From Apteryx mantelli (lineage: Eukaryota > Chordata > Aves > Apterygiformes > Apterygidae): a stretch of DNA of 64,000 bases. The stretch is from NCBI RefSeq assembly GCF_036417845.1, contig NC_089981.1, positions 79,835,268 through 79,899,267 on the forward strand, written 5' to 3'. Positions 24,901 through 37,720 of this stretch are shown piece after piece. Below the pieces are notes generated by a model. It did not search any database. It was not told where the DNA came from and saw only the letters and a list, made by a program, of their open reading frames with translations. The stretch's first letter is position 1; each line of letters begins with the position of its first letter. The position numbers and the translations under genes were made by a program.

Positions 24901-27900
24901 ATGGAAACATACCTCCAGCTATGAGCACTGACTCTACCATTTCCAGGCTCTCCTATGATCATGATTGAAACAGCCTTCAAAAATAAATCAACATATGCTT
25001 GCATATCTTCTTTCCTCAAGAACTGACAAAAATTTCTCCTGGAGTGTTTCTGAAGATAAGAACTTGAGAAAGTTCAAGAGACCTGATGTTTTATCTACCC
25101 AGCTGTTCTACTGCTCAGTTAAATCAGTAACCACTCCTGTTTCAAGATGTAGGAGGGCACTGTAGAGAACACAGACATCAGTGGGCTACCACTGTAAACA
25201 TTACTTAGGCTTTTTCAGTGTGAGGGAGAAATGAGTTATTTGTCCTTCTTACTATAAATTTGTCTCACTACACAGACTGCAAAATAGTTTTTGATACCTC
25301 ATTTTCACTCCCCTCTCTGAAATTTTCAGCAACTAGCTTGTTTGCACCTTTTTCCCCTTTTCATGTCTTCTCATCTTTTACCATCTTCTCTTTACTAAAG
25401 TTCATCTCACATCTCTTTTATCTATGTGCTTTTCAGCCCCTTCCACACCATTTTGAGCAGTTTTCACAGCCTGCAGAGAGAAGGCAGAGAAGACAGTGTA
25501 TCCTCCCCTCCCCAATCCTAAGTAAGAAGTTGAAAACAAAAGCATTGAAAAAAAAATTCCCATGAACTGAAGACATACAAATTGAGTAGAGAAAGTGCCC
25601 AAAGATGCAAAAGGCCACCTCTGGAAAAAAACATTATTTCATCACAACTTGTGTTTGCCCATGTTCCAGAGGTGTTCCTCTTCAAAACAGGAATATGTTT
25701 TCTTCCATTTGCCACAATTAACTGCTATTAATTAACTTCAGTGACTGCTTTTGAGACCTTCCTATTAAAACACATTAGGATGAAACTCTTTGTGCACTGA
25801 TAACAGTAATTTAAGGGCTGGCTCTCTTTTGTGAGGAGCTTCTAGTGAAGCTAGGCTATTTCAGCAATCAACAGAAGAAATAGATACTAGAATAATAATT
25901 CTCCAAAAGCTTCAATTTCTTGGGCATTACAATTTCATTGTGAAATATAATAAATTATTTTACTTTTTAATGAGAGCTCTTTGCTTTCCAACTCTAAAGT
26001 TTGAAAAATATTTTTTGATACATGTAGAAAAATTAATATTAATTTGGTTTGACAAGGCACAAAAGGTATGAAAGGCATCATTGCAATCTTAATTATGGAG
26101 TTACTTATGTGACAATGTACTTTAGCTAAGATGCTTGAAAATTTAAGACTTTCCTGGAAAATAAGTCAGCTTAGAAATTTACGATGGGTACATTCACCTT
26201 TGTTTCATGGTCCACCCCACTCCTATCCATTCAGTTTCACACACTAACGGGAGAACAGAAAATCTCTCTTGTGTTGAACCACATAGCTTTTTTTTCAAAG
26301 TATTAAAAATTCCCATAGCACTACAGCTGTATGAATAACCTTCCAAAACAGGAGAAATATCCGATCTGTGTCCTTAAACCCCCTAAAGGAGCAAAACAGA
26401 CTGAGTGGAGAAGGGAGTCTACAAGATGCAGAAGGTTTGTCCTTTGGAACCGAGGTCAGTTTTGCTTTAGAGCCCAATCCAAGTCAGTGCAAATCCACCT
26501 GCTAGGCCTGATGCATGTGGCACTTAGCAGCTGGACTGGCCATATCTGTTCTATTAATTTGTGTTCATGTATTACCAACGGGTTACTAGTTAAAATATGC
26601 ATCATTTTCTTCTTCAGCTCCTCTTCTTCAAAGGCACTGCTATTCATCCTCCATTCCTTTTACAAACATATGATGAATACAGATCCAAATCCGGCTGCTC
26701 TTCTCGAGATCTGATATTCCTGACATCAAATCCCAAGGATCAAAGTAAAACATTCATTAAGTCTGCCCAGCATTGGCATAATGATCTCCTTAAATAGAAT
26801 ATGGTACTTTAAACATCAAAAAACACCTTTCCCATAAAGTGAGGAGACACTCACTTCTCTTATTTACCTGATAGCCTGAGATGTTGGTCATAAGTTTTAC
26901 CAGGCTGGGAAATGCAAATACTGTTTAGATATCTTAAAATATGAAAGAGCAGCATGCTTATTAAGTAGACAGCCTTTTATTTCCTTACGAAAATATGCCC
27001 TCATGTTCTGGGTCCTCAGGGAGACATCTCCAAGCACCATAAAAAATGCAATTCCTAGAACTGAGGATTTCAATCTTTCATCTCTCTAGTGTTCAAGAAA
27101 ACAGCCTTTACAAGAAATGTAAGTCTGGGTGTTAAGTAGCAATTGACACTTGAATAGAGCTGATTTTTTTATCATTTTGATTAAATCCATCCAGGCCATA
27201 AATATATACCTGTTTATGATGATGCTGTGCGCTGAGGTAGAGCCCAGAAACCTAAAATTAATTTTCAAATATACAAATTATTTTATAAGACCAGTAAATT
27301 TTCTCATGGCAGAAATGATGAAAAAGGGGAAGAAATGTTGAATACAGTATTTTTCTCTTTACTTCAGTAAACATTTTTGAAGAGAATGAGTACAAGGCTT
27401 TGCACATACAATCTGCTAGGTATGTAGATAGAGGCCAGTTATAAATATGAGCAGTGACATCTTACAGCAGGGTGTGGGGGAAACATCCTGGGTAATCAAT
27501 TTGAGCTGACATTCAGTATCACGAGACACATGATATTGGCTATAGTGACAGTGTTATCTGTGCGGGAGGAGGGCCAGTTTCCATTAAGAAACCCTATTTT
27601 CCAGAGCTTTGGAACTTGGCACAGTAATTGTTAAAACTTGGCATTAAATAAAGTTTTCCATTTACAAGTGTAGTTTCCCCTTGAAGAACTGATGACCAAA
27701 ACTGAGGCAGCTATTTTAGGATGGCTGAAGACGGAAAGGAGAGGGGAAAACCCCACCCATTATAACGGTATCAAAGGTCTGTTTTCTTTTCATTAGCAAA
27801 GGCAGCTGCAGACTTCTGAAACAACAAATACTTAAAAGCTGCATCAGCCAGAGCCAGCTCATGGTAGAGGCAATACAGGCAGCTGCCCAGGTAAGGGGAC

Positions 27901-30140
27901 CACACACTTTATATCTGAAGACACAGAACCAAGAGCAGAAGAGTAGAAAGAGAGGCTGCTTCTCCCACGCTTGGCCCTTGCCCTTCTGATTTTTCCTATC
28001 TCCCAGCACCTCTTCTGCTGCAGGCACAAAATTGCCCCACAGACCTGACAGCACAAGGGCACCAGCCCATTGCTCACACCTTGTCCAGACACACAACTCC
28101 GAGCGAGCCAGAACTTCATCTGCTGTGCTCAAAACCACCAGTCTTGCTTATCTTTTAAAGCAGTCTGGATCAGGGCTTTGACGGCTGTAAAAGCAGGGAA
28201 CGTGAGTACACTGCAAGAGAGACAGTTTCTCGCTCAAAGAGTAAAACGAATATTTTCTACCACTGAAGGCACTAAGCAGTTAAATTTGACTCAGACTGCT
28301 ATTGAATATTATCAACTGAAGGATTTAAGGTAGTCTTGATTAATGGACACGTCTTAAAAGATAGGGATCGGCTGGGAAAAGTATCTGCAAGTTCAGACAG
28401 TGATGCTTATCCAAGGCTCTGAAGCCATGACAATTGGGCTGTAAAACTGACAAAAGCAGGGCCTGCTAATGAGATTTCTGGCAAAAATTCTGCTACTCCT
28501 ACCCAGAATTTAGAGCAGCTTCTCATCAGCACATCAGTGTTTCTGGTTTTAGCCCTAAGTATATCCTGTAAATGTAAAAGGCAGTAAATAAAGAAGTAGA
28601 TTTTCCCAGACTTACTAACAGCTCCTTAAAGTGCTGAAGTTGCTTTGGCTTCTGAAAATGAACGGGAGGGTCCAGGACATCTTGTTCCAAGGGGGCTTCG
28701 TTGGACTGTTATCCACGGCTGCTGAGATGAATCCTGCTCCAGACAGGTGTAATTACCGTGACACTGCCATTGGATACTCTAGGCAAACCCCAGCTAACTG
28801 GAATTTGGAAATCTAATAAAAAAAAAAAAAAGGTGGAATTGCTGCTTCCCCCCACACACCTCCCTCCCCCTACTTCTGCACAAAATAAAGTTCTATTCCT
28901 CTGAAGATATAAAATAGAGATATATTCTGACCTTGGAGGGAGTGTGGGGAAAAAAAAAAACACAAATACTTTCACTTATCTTTTATAATATAGGAATAAG
29001 GCTGACTGTGATGAACTGGCTATTAGAAAGACACAGGCACATGTTGAAAGGTTTCTGCTTAGCATGTCACTTGCCCTCAAGATTCTGGCCAAAATATTGA
29101 AGTTCATCACCACCTTGGCAATTAGAGGGCTGTTCCGCCTCTCAGGCAGACAGGGGAAGAAGCAGGAAAAAACTGCAGCAAGACCTTGCATTTTTGAGAT
29201 GCCACTACACTGTTGAGCTGCCTCACCCAAGTTTCCTTTGAATCTGCAAAGAGCAGGAAAGTTCAGCTGACAGACGGCATCTTTTCCCCATGTTCAACCT
29301 CCAACATGCTGCCTTCTCCGTCTTGGCTCTCAGAGAAGAGCTGTACAGGAGTGCAACCAGAGCCTATAATATTCTTTCAATGCCTGAATTTTAAAAAGGC
29401 AATAGCAAGCAAGATTGCCAGGTAATGCAATGTTCTGAAACCAAGCAAACATGTCACTGGGAGGGGAGAAGCAGTTGAAGGCAAGAATGTTTATGAATAT
29501 GTTCAATCATTTTTCACACACATATTCAGTACAGAGCTGGGCTTAAGTTAATAGATGCATATATGGTGGATAGCACTGCTTGGGAGTGGTTAGAGGAGTT
29601 CAGTGAAAGGGGAGAAAGAAGACAACCCTGCAGAAATTAATTATGTTGTTCAATGAATGTTTCTGGACTGGTCCTCATGTGGTTTAAAATCAGCATTACC
29701 CTATAGAACTAAATCAGCTGCACACCCAGCCCTAAAGCCCTTTTTATTCTCTTTGGTGCATCAGTTCAGTTCTTAGTCTTCACAATTACAGTTGTTATTT
29801 ATTTTGCAAAATCTATTTTAATTTATCCCTGAAACTAGGGGTCTCTCAATCTCCCTTACAATAACAGTGTCCCATTAACACAGTTTTTAAAATGTAAATT
29901 GATCTGTTTTGATTGATTTTGTCTGACCTTTAAAAATAAATAAAAGTATTTAAATGGTGTAATAAACCACTTCTGGTAAGTCTAAACACTCTAAAGTAGA
30001 ACAAATGTGCACAAATGTGCATGGATTAGCTTAATAATAGAGTAGAGAGCTTAGAAAGTGGTCCTGCTAGTAGGCCCTCTGTGATGACAAACAAAAGCTT
30101 TTCAAGCTCTTAGATCTCAGAAAGCCGCATTAGCCTTAAC
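24901..30140. other. AT-rich unique sequence
   Basis: No gene recognised. Chance open frames include 27,716-28,138 on the minus strand (140 codons). An AATAAA at 28,815 merges into a 14-base A-run (28,818-28,831), which may be the tail of a small retroposed sequence but has no duplicated target site that I can see. A perfect 10-bp tandem duplication (ACAAATGTGC) lies at 30,001-30,020. Confidence 0.4.
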
Positions 30141-30196
30141 GGGGGGGGGGGGGGGGGGGGGGCGGGGGAGGGGGACCCTCCCCCCCCCCCCCCCCC
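30141..30196. repeat. Poly(G)/poly(C) foldback
   Basis: The segment reads G22, C, G5, A, G5, A, C3, T, C17. The two halves are inverted copies: the arm GGGGGAGGG pairs with CCCTCCCCC around a three-base GGA loop, and the long G run can pair with the long C run. The G-rich arm could also form G-quadruplexes. Such a sequence is hard to read and assemble, so its exact length, or even its inverted form, may be an artefact. Confidence 0.85.
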
Positions 30197-30739
30197 ATAT
30201 ACACTGAAGACAGGAAAGCAGTGCGAAACTTATTAAAAGGGCAAATCACTGCTGAACTCAAATCCCGGTTTTAATATCACAAATTGTTATTTTGCTATTG
30301 GTTTCAGTGTTGCCAAATTTCACCACAATGGCTACTACCCTGCAAAAGCTGAAGGGACCTGCAGGGTAGCAGATCCAGCCGGAGGGCTGGCAGGCAAGTT
30401 GGTGGATCCCAGTCCCATTGACACCCAGGCAGAGCCCCGCGCTGCCCTTATGCCTGCAGCCTGCCCTTAGTTTGGCCTTGCAAAGTTACATGCGGTTGTT
30501 TTGCAGTTCCTGCGAGAGGCAAGGAAACAGCAGTGCCGCGTGCATGCCGTGCATGGGGCGCACGCTGCTCTGCAGATAAGCAGGTCATTCCCGTGCACAG
30601 TGGATGCTTTCACAAGCACAGGCAGACCGCTCTGTTGAAAAATCCGACCCATGTTGTACAATTCCTGTTTCCCTTTGTTCCCTCTATCAAGCCAAGGCCT
30701 ACTAAGATCTCACAAAACGGAAGGGAAACACAGAAGTCA
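30197..30739. other. Unique sequence between foldback and CR1
   Basis: This stretch is GC-richer (about 30,340-30,610) and has several CpGs, but too few and too scattered for an island. No gene or repeat is recognised. Confidence 0.35.
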
Positions 30740-32282
30740 TTAAACAAAAATCAAAATATTTTCCAATGACAGAAATGAAAAAGAAAGCAAGAAGTGAGGA
30801 CACTGGAATGTGGCAGGTAGTAAAGATAATAAAGAGCTCCAAACCAAATGAGTACTTTGCCTTATCTTTTAAGCTAGTGATAAAATAAAAGAGAAAATAG
30901 GCAATAAAAAGCACATTGAATACACAAAACAGTAGCAACCAAGGACAAGAGTGTCAAAAGAAGTGGAGCCAGGACATTTCAGGTACTTCAGAATAGCAAA
31001 AGGAAAGAAAAAACTATGAATCCTGTGAAGGATTAGGCCAGCCATCTCCATTTTGATTTTCAGAAAAAGTCTGGAACAAACTGTCACATGGAAGACAACT
31101 CCTAGAAGATAAAAAGTGGATAAGCAACAGCTGTTATAGATTTGTCAAGAACTAGCTGTGTCAAATTCATCTATCATTCTTCTTTGACCAGATAAAGGGC
31201 TGCGTGAGTAAAGGAGAAGCAATAGGCATATTTGACCTTAATAAGGCTTTTGATGCTGCTCACATGACATTCTCATTAGCAAGCCAGGGAAATACTATCT
31301 TGATGAAACTGGTATGAGGTGGGTGAAAAAGTGATTGGAAATCTATACTTACCGAGTACTTATCAATGGTTCATTATCCAAATGGAAGGGTGTATTGAGT
31401 GACATTCTGCAGGAGTCTGTCCTAAGTCCACATTTATTCAATATTTTCATTAACTTGGATGATGGAATAGGAAGTGTGTTTATTAAATTTGCAGAGGATA
31501 TGGAGCAAGGAGGGACTACAAGTACATTGAAAATTCAAAATGAGCTTGTCTACTGAAGGAACATTCTGAAAATTAGCAGGAAGCTAAATGGAACAAAGTC
31601 CATCAAAGAGAAGAGCAAAGTAAAAAATATTTAGGCAGGAAAAATCAACTACACTTATCTGAGCTAGGGGGCAACTGGCTAGGCAGCAGTTTTATAGGCA
31701 AAGACCTTGGGGTTATAGCAGATCAAAAGGTGGACATGAGTCAGCAATGTCATTTGTAGTTCAAGCAGGAGTGCTGTGAGTAAGAGCGTCAATTAATTCC
31801 TATATTCTACTCAGCACTAGGAAAGACTATGAGATTTTTGCAAGATTGGAGCATGTTGCTCTGAGAAAGACGTTTGTCCAAAAGGAAGCAATAAGAGCGG
31901 TCAGGATCTGAAAAAATTTAACCAGTTGTGTGAGCCAAAACCCAGGAACTATTTATGCTAATAAAAAGGACATAGAGGGATACATAGTAGCCTTCAAACA
32001 GACAAAAGTCTGTTACAGATAAAGAAGAAATAGTCTGGTCTCCATTTCCGTGATGGCTGAAGCAGGAACTAATGAGTTTAAACTGTAGACAAGTAAAATT
32101 TGTTTTAGGCCCAAAGGAAACTGTTTTTAATAGTAAAGATAGGAAAACTCTAGTGTCTCCACACCAATGTTTTTAGGAAAGGTTGGGCAATTAAGTATTA
32201 GTAATTCTGTAGGTATAGATCATCCTGCTAGTGGCCTTAGGCAAAGGACCCTCCCTTCCCTTCCAATCCTATGATTTTATTA
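30740..32282 (+). mobile_element. CR1 LINE, 5'-truncated, with RT remnants
   Basis: This is the longest transposable element of the window. The coding strand keeps decayed reverse-transcriptase motifs. IFDLNKAFDAAH (about 31,228-31,263) stands for the CR1 palm motif A, usually DFSKAFD. In the open piece 31,335-31,556, RVLINGSLSKW, LQESVLSP (usually PQGSVLGP) and IKFAED (usually KFADD, the catalytic motif C with one acidic residue shifted) follow in the right order. Downstream, non-coding blocks match CR1 (ATGAGTCAGCAATGT, then the terminal CCCTTCCCTTCCAATCCTATGA, an old CR1 3' end). Stops and frameshifts are many. It is dead. Confidence 0.85.
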
Positions 32283-32479
32283 AGGGAAGTTTAGACTTCC
32301 TAAGGAGACAGTGATTGAAGTGATGGGAGTCACAACATGAGGAGAGTTAATCTGAGTGGTCTGAGTACTCTTCCATGCTGGAACTCAAATAATCCACTTG
32401 TGAAATTTCAAGAACAACAGCTCAAACTTAATTAGCCTATCTATATGATTGTAAGTCCCTATGTTAAAAAAAAAGGGGG
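32283..32479. other. Spacer between two CR1 copies
   Basis: About 200 bases of unrecognised sequence end in A9 followed by G10 (32,466-32,484), immediately before the second CR1 copy. Confidence 0.4.
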
Positions 32480-33560
32480 GGGGGAGGAAAGGGGCGTCCT
32501 AGCAACTAGAGGCCTATTATTCTGATAAGTAGGTCCAAGGTTTTAGAACAAATTCTGAAGGAAAGCAAAACGAAACACATGAAGAAAGTTTTATTGCAGG
32601 CAGGTTGTGATGATTCATCAGACTTCTCTTTCAGCAACACAGCAGGTTTTTCTCCAGGAAAAAATGTCCCCTCAGTTTGGTACATGGGAAATTACTAGCT
32701 AAGCTGGGCAAGCTGGAGATAAAAGCAAAGCATTAAATTATTGAGGAATGGACTGAAGGGGAGATGGCAATGGATTAGAGGAAGTTATTAGTGAAGCTTC
32801 TCAAGGATAGATCTTGGGAAAAACCTGGTGATCTGGCTCTGAAAGTGGAGTCTTTGCTGGTGACCCAGAGTTGAGAGGCATCATTAAGACACAGGAAAAC
32901 AGAGAAAGAACTGGAGTAGTATGAGAAATGTTAGAAATGGAATGTAGTTTCACAGCCAAAGTACAATTCATGCATGTGAAGACTCATGAGAAATCTAATT
33001 AGAGAGCTCATGAGATGGAAACAGTAAGGAAGAAAAAGCTGGGGTGTTTCTGAAGAAAAATCATGAGACATTTTGTGATGTGGATGGGGAAGAAAAGCGG
33101 GTGAAATAATAGAATGTATCTCCCGAGATATTCCTATCATTAAAAAGGAAGCATGAGTGCCATTGTGCAAAGCACCAACAAGAACGCAGCCAGAAGACCG
33201 GATCTGAGGAGCAGAGGTACTGAATGGATCAGGGAAAAGAGAACATAACTCATGAGAGGAGATTGAAAGAGGTAGACTTTATTTTGCAAAGCTAAATAAT
33301 CCAGAACACTATAGAGAAGGGGGGTAAGGGCATCGTCCCCAGATATACTCAAGGAAGTAGAGTTGTAATGCAAACTCTAGCGGAAAAGGTAATTTTAGCT
33401 AAAGGATAGCACTAACATAAGAACAAAGGATCATGAAACAAGTTTAGTCTAACTATTATAAAGAAGTTTTTAACCTCTGGAACAAACTGCTCCTATTAGC
33501 AGTAGTGTAGACCTACTGTTTAATTTGTTTGAAGTTTGATCTGTTTCTGAATGGTATTAT
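32480..33560 (+). mobile_element. Second CR1 LINE copy, different subfamily
   Basis: The copy starts at CCTAGCAACTAGAGGCCTATTATTCTG, which corresponds to the RT sequence around N-Y-R-P-I, and proceeds through GGAATGGACTGAAGGGGAGA, AAGCTTCTCAAGGATAGATCTTGGG, and the later CATGAGAGGAGATTGAAAGAG and AAGAAGTTTTTAACCTCTGGAA blocks. The order is that of a CR1 from mid-RT towards the 3' end. It differs throughout from the copy at 30.7 kb, so it is not a tandem duplicate. Many stops and indels are present. Confidence 0.7.
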
Positions 33561-35269
33561 ACGGTGGGATGGTGAGCATGGATTAGTACAGAACTGTACT
33601 CTAACTTGGTGCTCCCCAGTTGTGTGTTCCCACAAACCTTTCCTTACCTGGCTGGAATGAGCAAGTGGGATGAACCCTTGGATTTGCAGCTCTGAAAGAA
33701 TGACTTTGCAAAACTGTGACCAAAGGCAATACAACTGTTTCATTGCTATTTCAATCAGCCCACAACTCCTTCCTGCTCTGACAGTCTCTCAAATCTGAAT
33801 TCCCTAAGAGCTGAAAGGAGATGGCCTACTTCATATATAAGTGTACTCTGGACACTCAGGTTTCACGGCCGTTGTACTTACCAAGAGATGAAACTTCAAA
33901 TATCACATCCTCGCCTCCCTTCCTACTCCAGCATAAGAGGGATTTAGCATGAGCAGCCTAGTACAAAAGTAGCTATTCTCAAATTAGGGAGAATGGGATA
34001 ATGTGTTACTTAAAAGCCAGATGCCAGATAAAATGCCAGTCAACAGGTCCTGATTTCTGCTAATGCATTTGCTGTGCATTGCCATATGCACAAGTACCAT
34101 CTTGTTTCCTCTACAAACCTATCACTTCAAGTATTTCCTGTTAAGTATTTACAGTATGTAGCTGATTACCTACAAACACTGCTTACTGCTGCCCAATTAG
34201 ACAGCTCAAACTTTTTACACACAAGAAGAACAAACAACACAAAGTAAGCACCTAACGTAATAACCAGCTTATGCTTTACTTCACTTATTAATATGCCTCC
34301 AGACGTGAAAGCAAACATTATTATTGCTTCGAGAAAAAGCATTCTGGAGCAATAATGCCAAGTAAACAGACCTGTGGCACACTTGTTCAGCAAATAAGAA
34401 GGGACTTGATCATAGTTGAACCGAGCAGTCGGCCAGAATTCCAGTGGACATTTATCTTGGAAGCATCAAACAGCTCTCCCTCTGGGTCCACATCATGTTA
34501 AGTGTCTCTAACACGTGGCACTGCTGATCAAACACCAGAAATAATTTCCATACTCCTTCCAGAACTTCCAGCCATCTGGTCAGGGAATAAAGGAATTTCA
34601 TAGTGATAGTATTCATATTTTTCTCCTGTCTTTTTTACCTAAAAGCACTGAAAGGTTTAGTTCTTTTTACTTAGTACCATAGCATCAAAAAATATTTAGC
34701 ATTTAATGTAAATTATGAACTTTGCGTATGACAATTACTAATTCAATTTTTTGCCTATTCGGCTTACTATCTTGTGTGCTTAAAATAGTTAAAGAAAACA
34801 AAGTCATTCATTCTAGTAATACAGAGTAGGTTTTCAATATATAACCTCTCTGCATCACCATCAATCAAAATAAACAGACTGGAAACAGAGTAAAAAATAA
34901 GTGGAAAAAGTAGTATAAAAAGGTTCAAAATTAAAATAAATCCAAAAACATGAGAGTCAGGATTGGCATACAGTTCTTAAATTACTTCATGCTGAGAAGC
35001 TGAGAAACCTAATGAAATGTATGCTGTGTCCAGTGAGCTAACCTTTCCTTTTTTTTTTTCACCTTATAATTTTCTAGCAAGCACCCCGACGCCCTATTAA
35101 CGACCTGCCCAGATTCATTTACAGACAATGTTCCTGTAACTGAAATCAGCTGTCTCATTGCTCCTGTGCAAGCCAGGATACTTGGATTCAATTAGGATAT
35201 CGTTTGCTCAGAGAGCTGGGGAAATGGGTTCATTGCTCCTGAACCCTATAGAACGGCTGTCACACTTCT
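33561..35269. other. AT-rich unique sequence
   Basis: No gene, RNA gene or repeat recognised. A few splice-like strings occur at the rate expected by chance. Confidence 0.4.
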
Positions 35270-35660
35270 TGTACATTCATAGAGCTTAAAACTATGAGCA
35301 GAAAACTGGTCTAACCCTCTGTGCAGATCCCAGATACCCCTCACATGCCTCTGCTAAATCACACCTTCAAAGGCATCCAGTTTTGACCTGACAGGGAGAA
35401 GACACTATTTTTCACAGCAGTGTTTCATCATGCATTGTATCCATCCTTCAGTTAATTACCCTGGTTCTTCCTGCACTCTCTATGATTTTCCAATATTATT
35501 TTTAAATCATGGATGCCAGAACTATACCTGGTCTTTCAGCATTAGCCTGACCAGCGCCAAAGACAGAGGTAAACCCACCTCCTTACTCCTACACCTCTCC
35601 TTCCATGCGTGCAGCCATGGCTCGTGTTAGCCCTTTTTGCCACTGCACCAGAAGCATCAA
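35270..35660 (-). mobile_element. CR1 LINE 3' fragment, minus strand
   Basis: In reverse complement the stretch follows the CR1 3' half. It opens with CATAGAGCTTAAAACTATGAG at the tail and continues with CTTCAGTTAATTACCCTGGTTC. Then come ATGGATGCCAGAACTATACC, CAGCGCCAAAGACAGAGGTAA and CTCGTGTTAGCCCTTTTTGCC. In intact copies these blocks read 'gcaccagaactgga', 'gtgccaaatacagaggtaa' and 'gcattagccctttttgcc'. There is a deletion between the tail and the middle block. The element is 5'-truncated and non-functional. Confidence 0.75.
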
Positions 35661-37253
35661 TAATTTCCCCTGTGTCGAGGGATTTTTAAAAACTGTCGAT
35701 CATGAGATTCCAATTTATGACACCATTCAATGCCAGTTGGCTTCAATGGTCATTGGATTGTACTCTGGAGGATTTCTAAGACACAAACAGCATAATGAAT
35801 TGGAGTACTGGATCCCCAGAGACTGACTCTAAAACAGTCTTATGTCTTCCCCGGCTGCAAAGCTGTGCTGTAGCCATCTAATTCGCTCTACAGCGGGAGC
35901 ACTATTTTCTAACAAACTGTTTTTCACCTTAAAAAGAAAACACCACCTTGGCTTCAGAAGAGAAAAAAATTTAATTGGCAAAACATTTTCAGTCAAATAG
36001 GCATAACTTGAATGTGAATGGCTGAACTCCGATTTACACCAAAATGAAGATCATATTTCACCCTCAGGAAAGGAAAAAAGAGTCTGTTCTGGAACCTTCC
36101 AAGTTTTTCCAACCAGACTCTCTGAAATAAAAGATACAGGCACAGAGTCTTTGCAATTCCATGATCATCTTGTAAGTAGTTATTGAAAGAATGGATTTTG
36201 TGAGAAAACTAGAAGCTGCTCATTACAGGATAAGTAAAAGCTTCTTCAGCTGTAACCAACTACAGTTTAATTTGCACTACATTCACATCGACAAAAAGCA
36301 CAGTAGCTAAATTGCTTGCGCTAATAATACCCTGCATGTGTATTTTGCTTACAGATGGCCATTAATATCTTAATGACAACCTGTGACAGACAGACTGCAG
36401 TGTGTGCAACTATCCTATTTAGTTTAGCCAGGAAGTATTGTCCAGCTATAATTCAGTGCTGAATAAGTGACGCATTTAAAAAAAGCAGTAATGTGAACTA
36501 CACTGTATTTGAGAAGACAGCAGGCAGCCTGAGATGACTCTACTGAACAGCGACACAGAGCTTTTTGTATGTATGTCCTCAATGGGACATATCTCACATT
36601 ATTCACACAGGACAGGATGGCATGTCCCAAACATGAGACAGAGGAAAAACAGAAGAAGGAGAGCTGAACTAGTACTTTGTCCTCAAGTTTATTTTTCCTC
36701 CACATCTTAGACAGGCTGGATGTACTTTTTCAGACAGCTGCTGTTACAGAATTACCGTGCCTGGCAGGTGACAAATCCAGTAACACTTTTCTTCTAGATG
36801 GGAATTAAGAGCAGAGCCTCTTACAGAACTGCAGTGTCTAGGAGTTCTGACACTTTTACAAGGGAGGGAGATGTCCCCATTCTCCTGTCCATACCTTTTG
36901 CTGGAAAATTGTTCCTATGGACTGCTCTGGCCCTAGAATGAGATAACAGATTCTGATCCTGTCACACAACTGCCACATACTATTAAATATTTGTTGAGTT
37001 TTACTGGTGGACCTACTACCCATTGTAAGTAAACCTTGTTCTGGATCTATAAACACAGTAACATACCCATAAGGCTACTGAGACTGATTTGTGTCCACTG
37101 TGTTTTTATGACTCCTGTTCCTACAAGCTGAGTTTTGGATCTTTTATGAGGTGCACAGTGGAAACCTGAGTGATTGATTTGGAGAAACTGGATTAATGAT
37201 CCCAAAGCAAGCAGGAACATCTGATAACTGAATTAAAGTTAACTCAGAAACAG
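35661..37253. other. Unique sequence
   Basis: No gene recognised. The part right after 35,660 may be extra decayed CR1, but I cannot follow it. Confidence 0.35.
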
Positions 37254-37254
37254 C

Positions 37255-37327
37255 ATCAATCTCTTAAAACTTTTTGCATGCTCTACCCCCGATCAATCTC
37301 TTAAAACTTTTTGCATGCTTTACCCCC
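37255..37327. repeat. 37-bp tandem duplication
   Basis: A 36-base unit beginning ATCAATCTCTTAAAAC and ending in CTACCCCC occupies 37,255-37,290. It is repeated at 37,292-37,327 with one substitution (CTCTACCCCC to CTTTACCCCC). The period is 37. The near identity shows a recent event compared with the decayed repeats nearby. Confidence 0.9.
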
Positions 37328-37393
37328 TGAGAGGACTAAAAGGTTTAAAGTGCTTATTAATGTAGCTAACATGGACACTATATGAGAAATTGA

Positions 37394-37720
37394 GTAAAAA
37401 TAGCCCTTCTAAGTCAAACCAAAGGCCCTGTATGCGTAAAGGAGAATAGAAGAACATAACAAATTTAGTTAATGTTTCCCCTAATAATTCCTCCTAATCT
37501 GCAACCCTTGCAGCTCAGAGTCTTTCTGAGTCAGGGTTAGTTTCCTTGTTTCTTGTAACTCTCAAGGAATTTCTCTTTTGGGAACTTGCCCAGTCTCCTT
37601 TGAACTTTTCACATACACGACATCCCGTGTCAAGAGATTTTTTCTATTAAACTACATGTTTCATGAAGAACTACCTACTTTTGTTTGTCCTTTCAACTTT
37701 CCACCTACTGGCTTTACATC
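37394..37720 (-). mobile_element. CR1 LINE 3' fragment, minus strand
   Basis: The stretch begins with TAGCCCTTCTAAGTCAAACC and AAAGGCCCTGTATGC, matching the CR1 tail 'tggccatactgggtcagaccaaaggtcc'. Later come TCTCCTTTGAACTTTTCACA, ACGACATCCCGTGTCAAGAG and CTACCTACTTTTGTTTGTCC, the usual 'cacaacatcccgtggcaaagag...cttccttttgtttgt' block. The 3' end is on the left, hence minus strand. Similarity fades after about 37,720. Confidence 0.7.

Noticed and set aside
27716..28138. 140-codon open frame on the minus strand
   Set aside because: No domain, no splice borders that make sense. Composition is that of translated GC-richer non-coding DNA.
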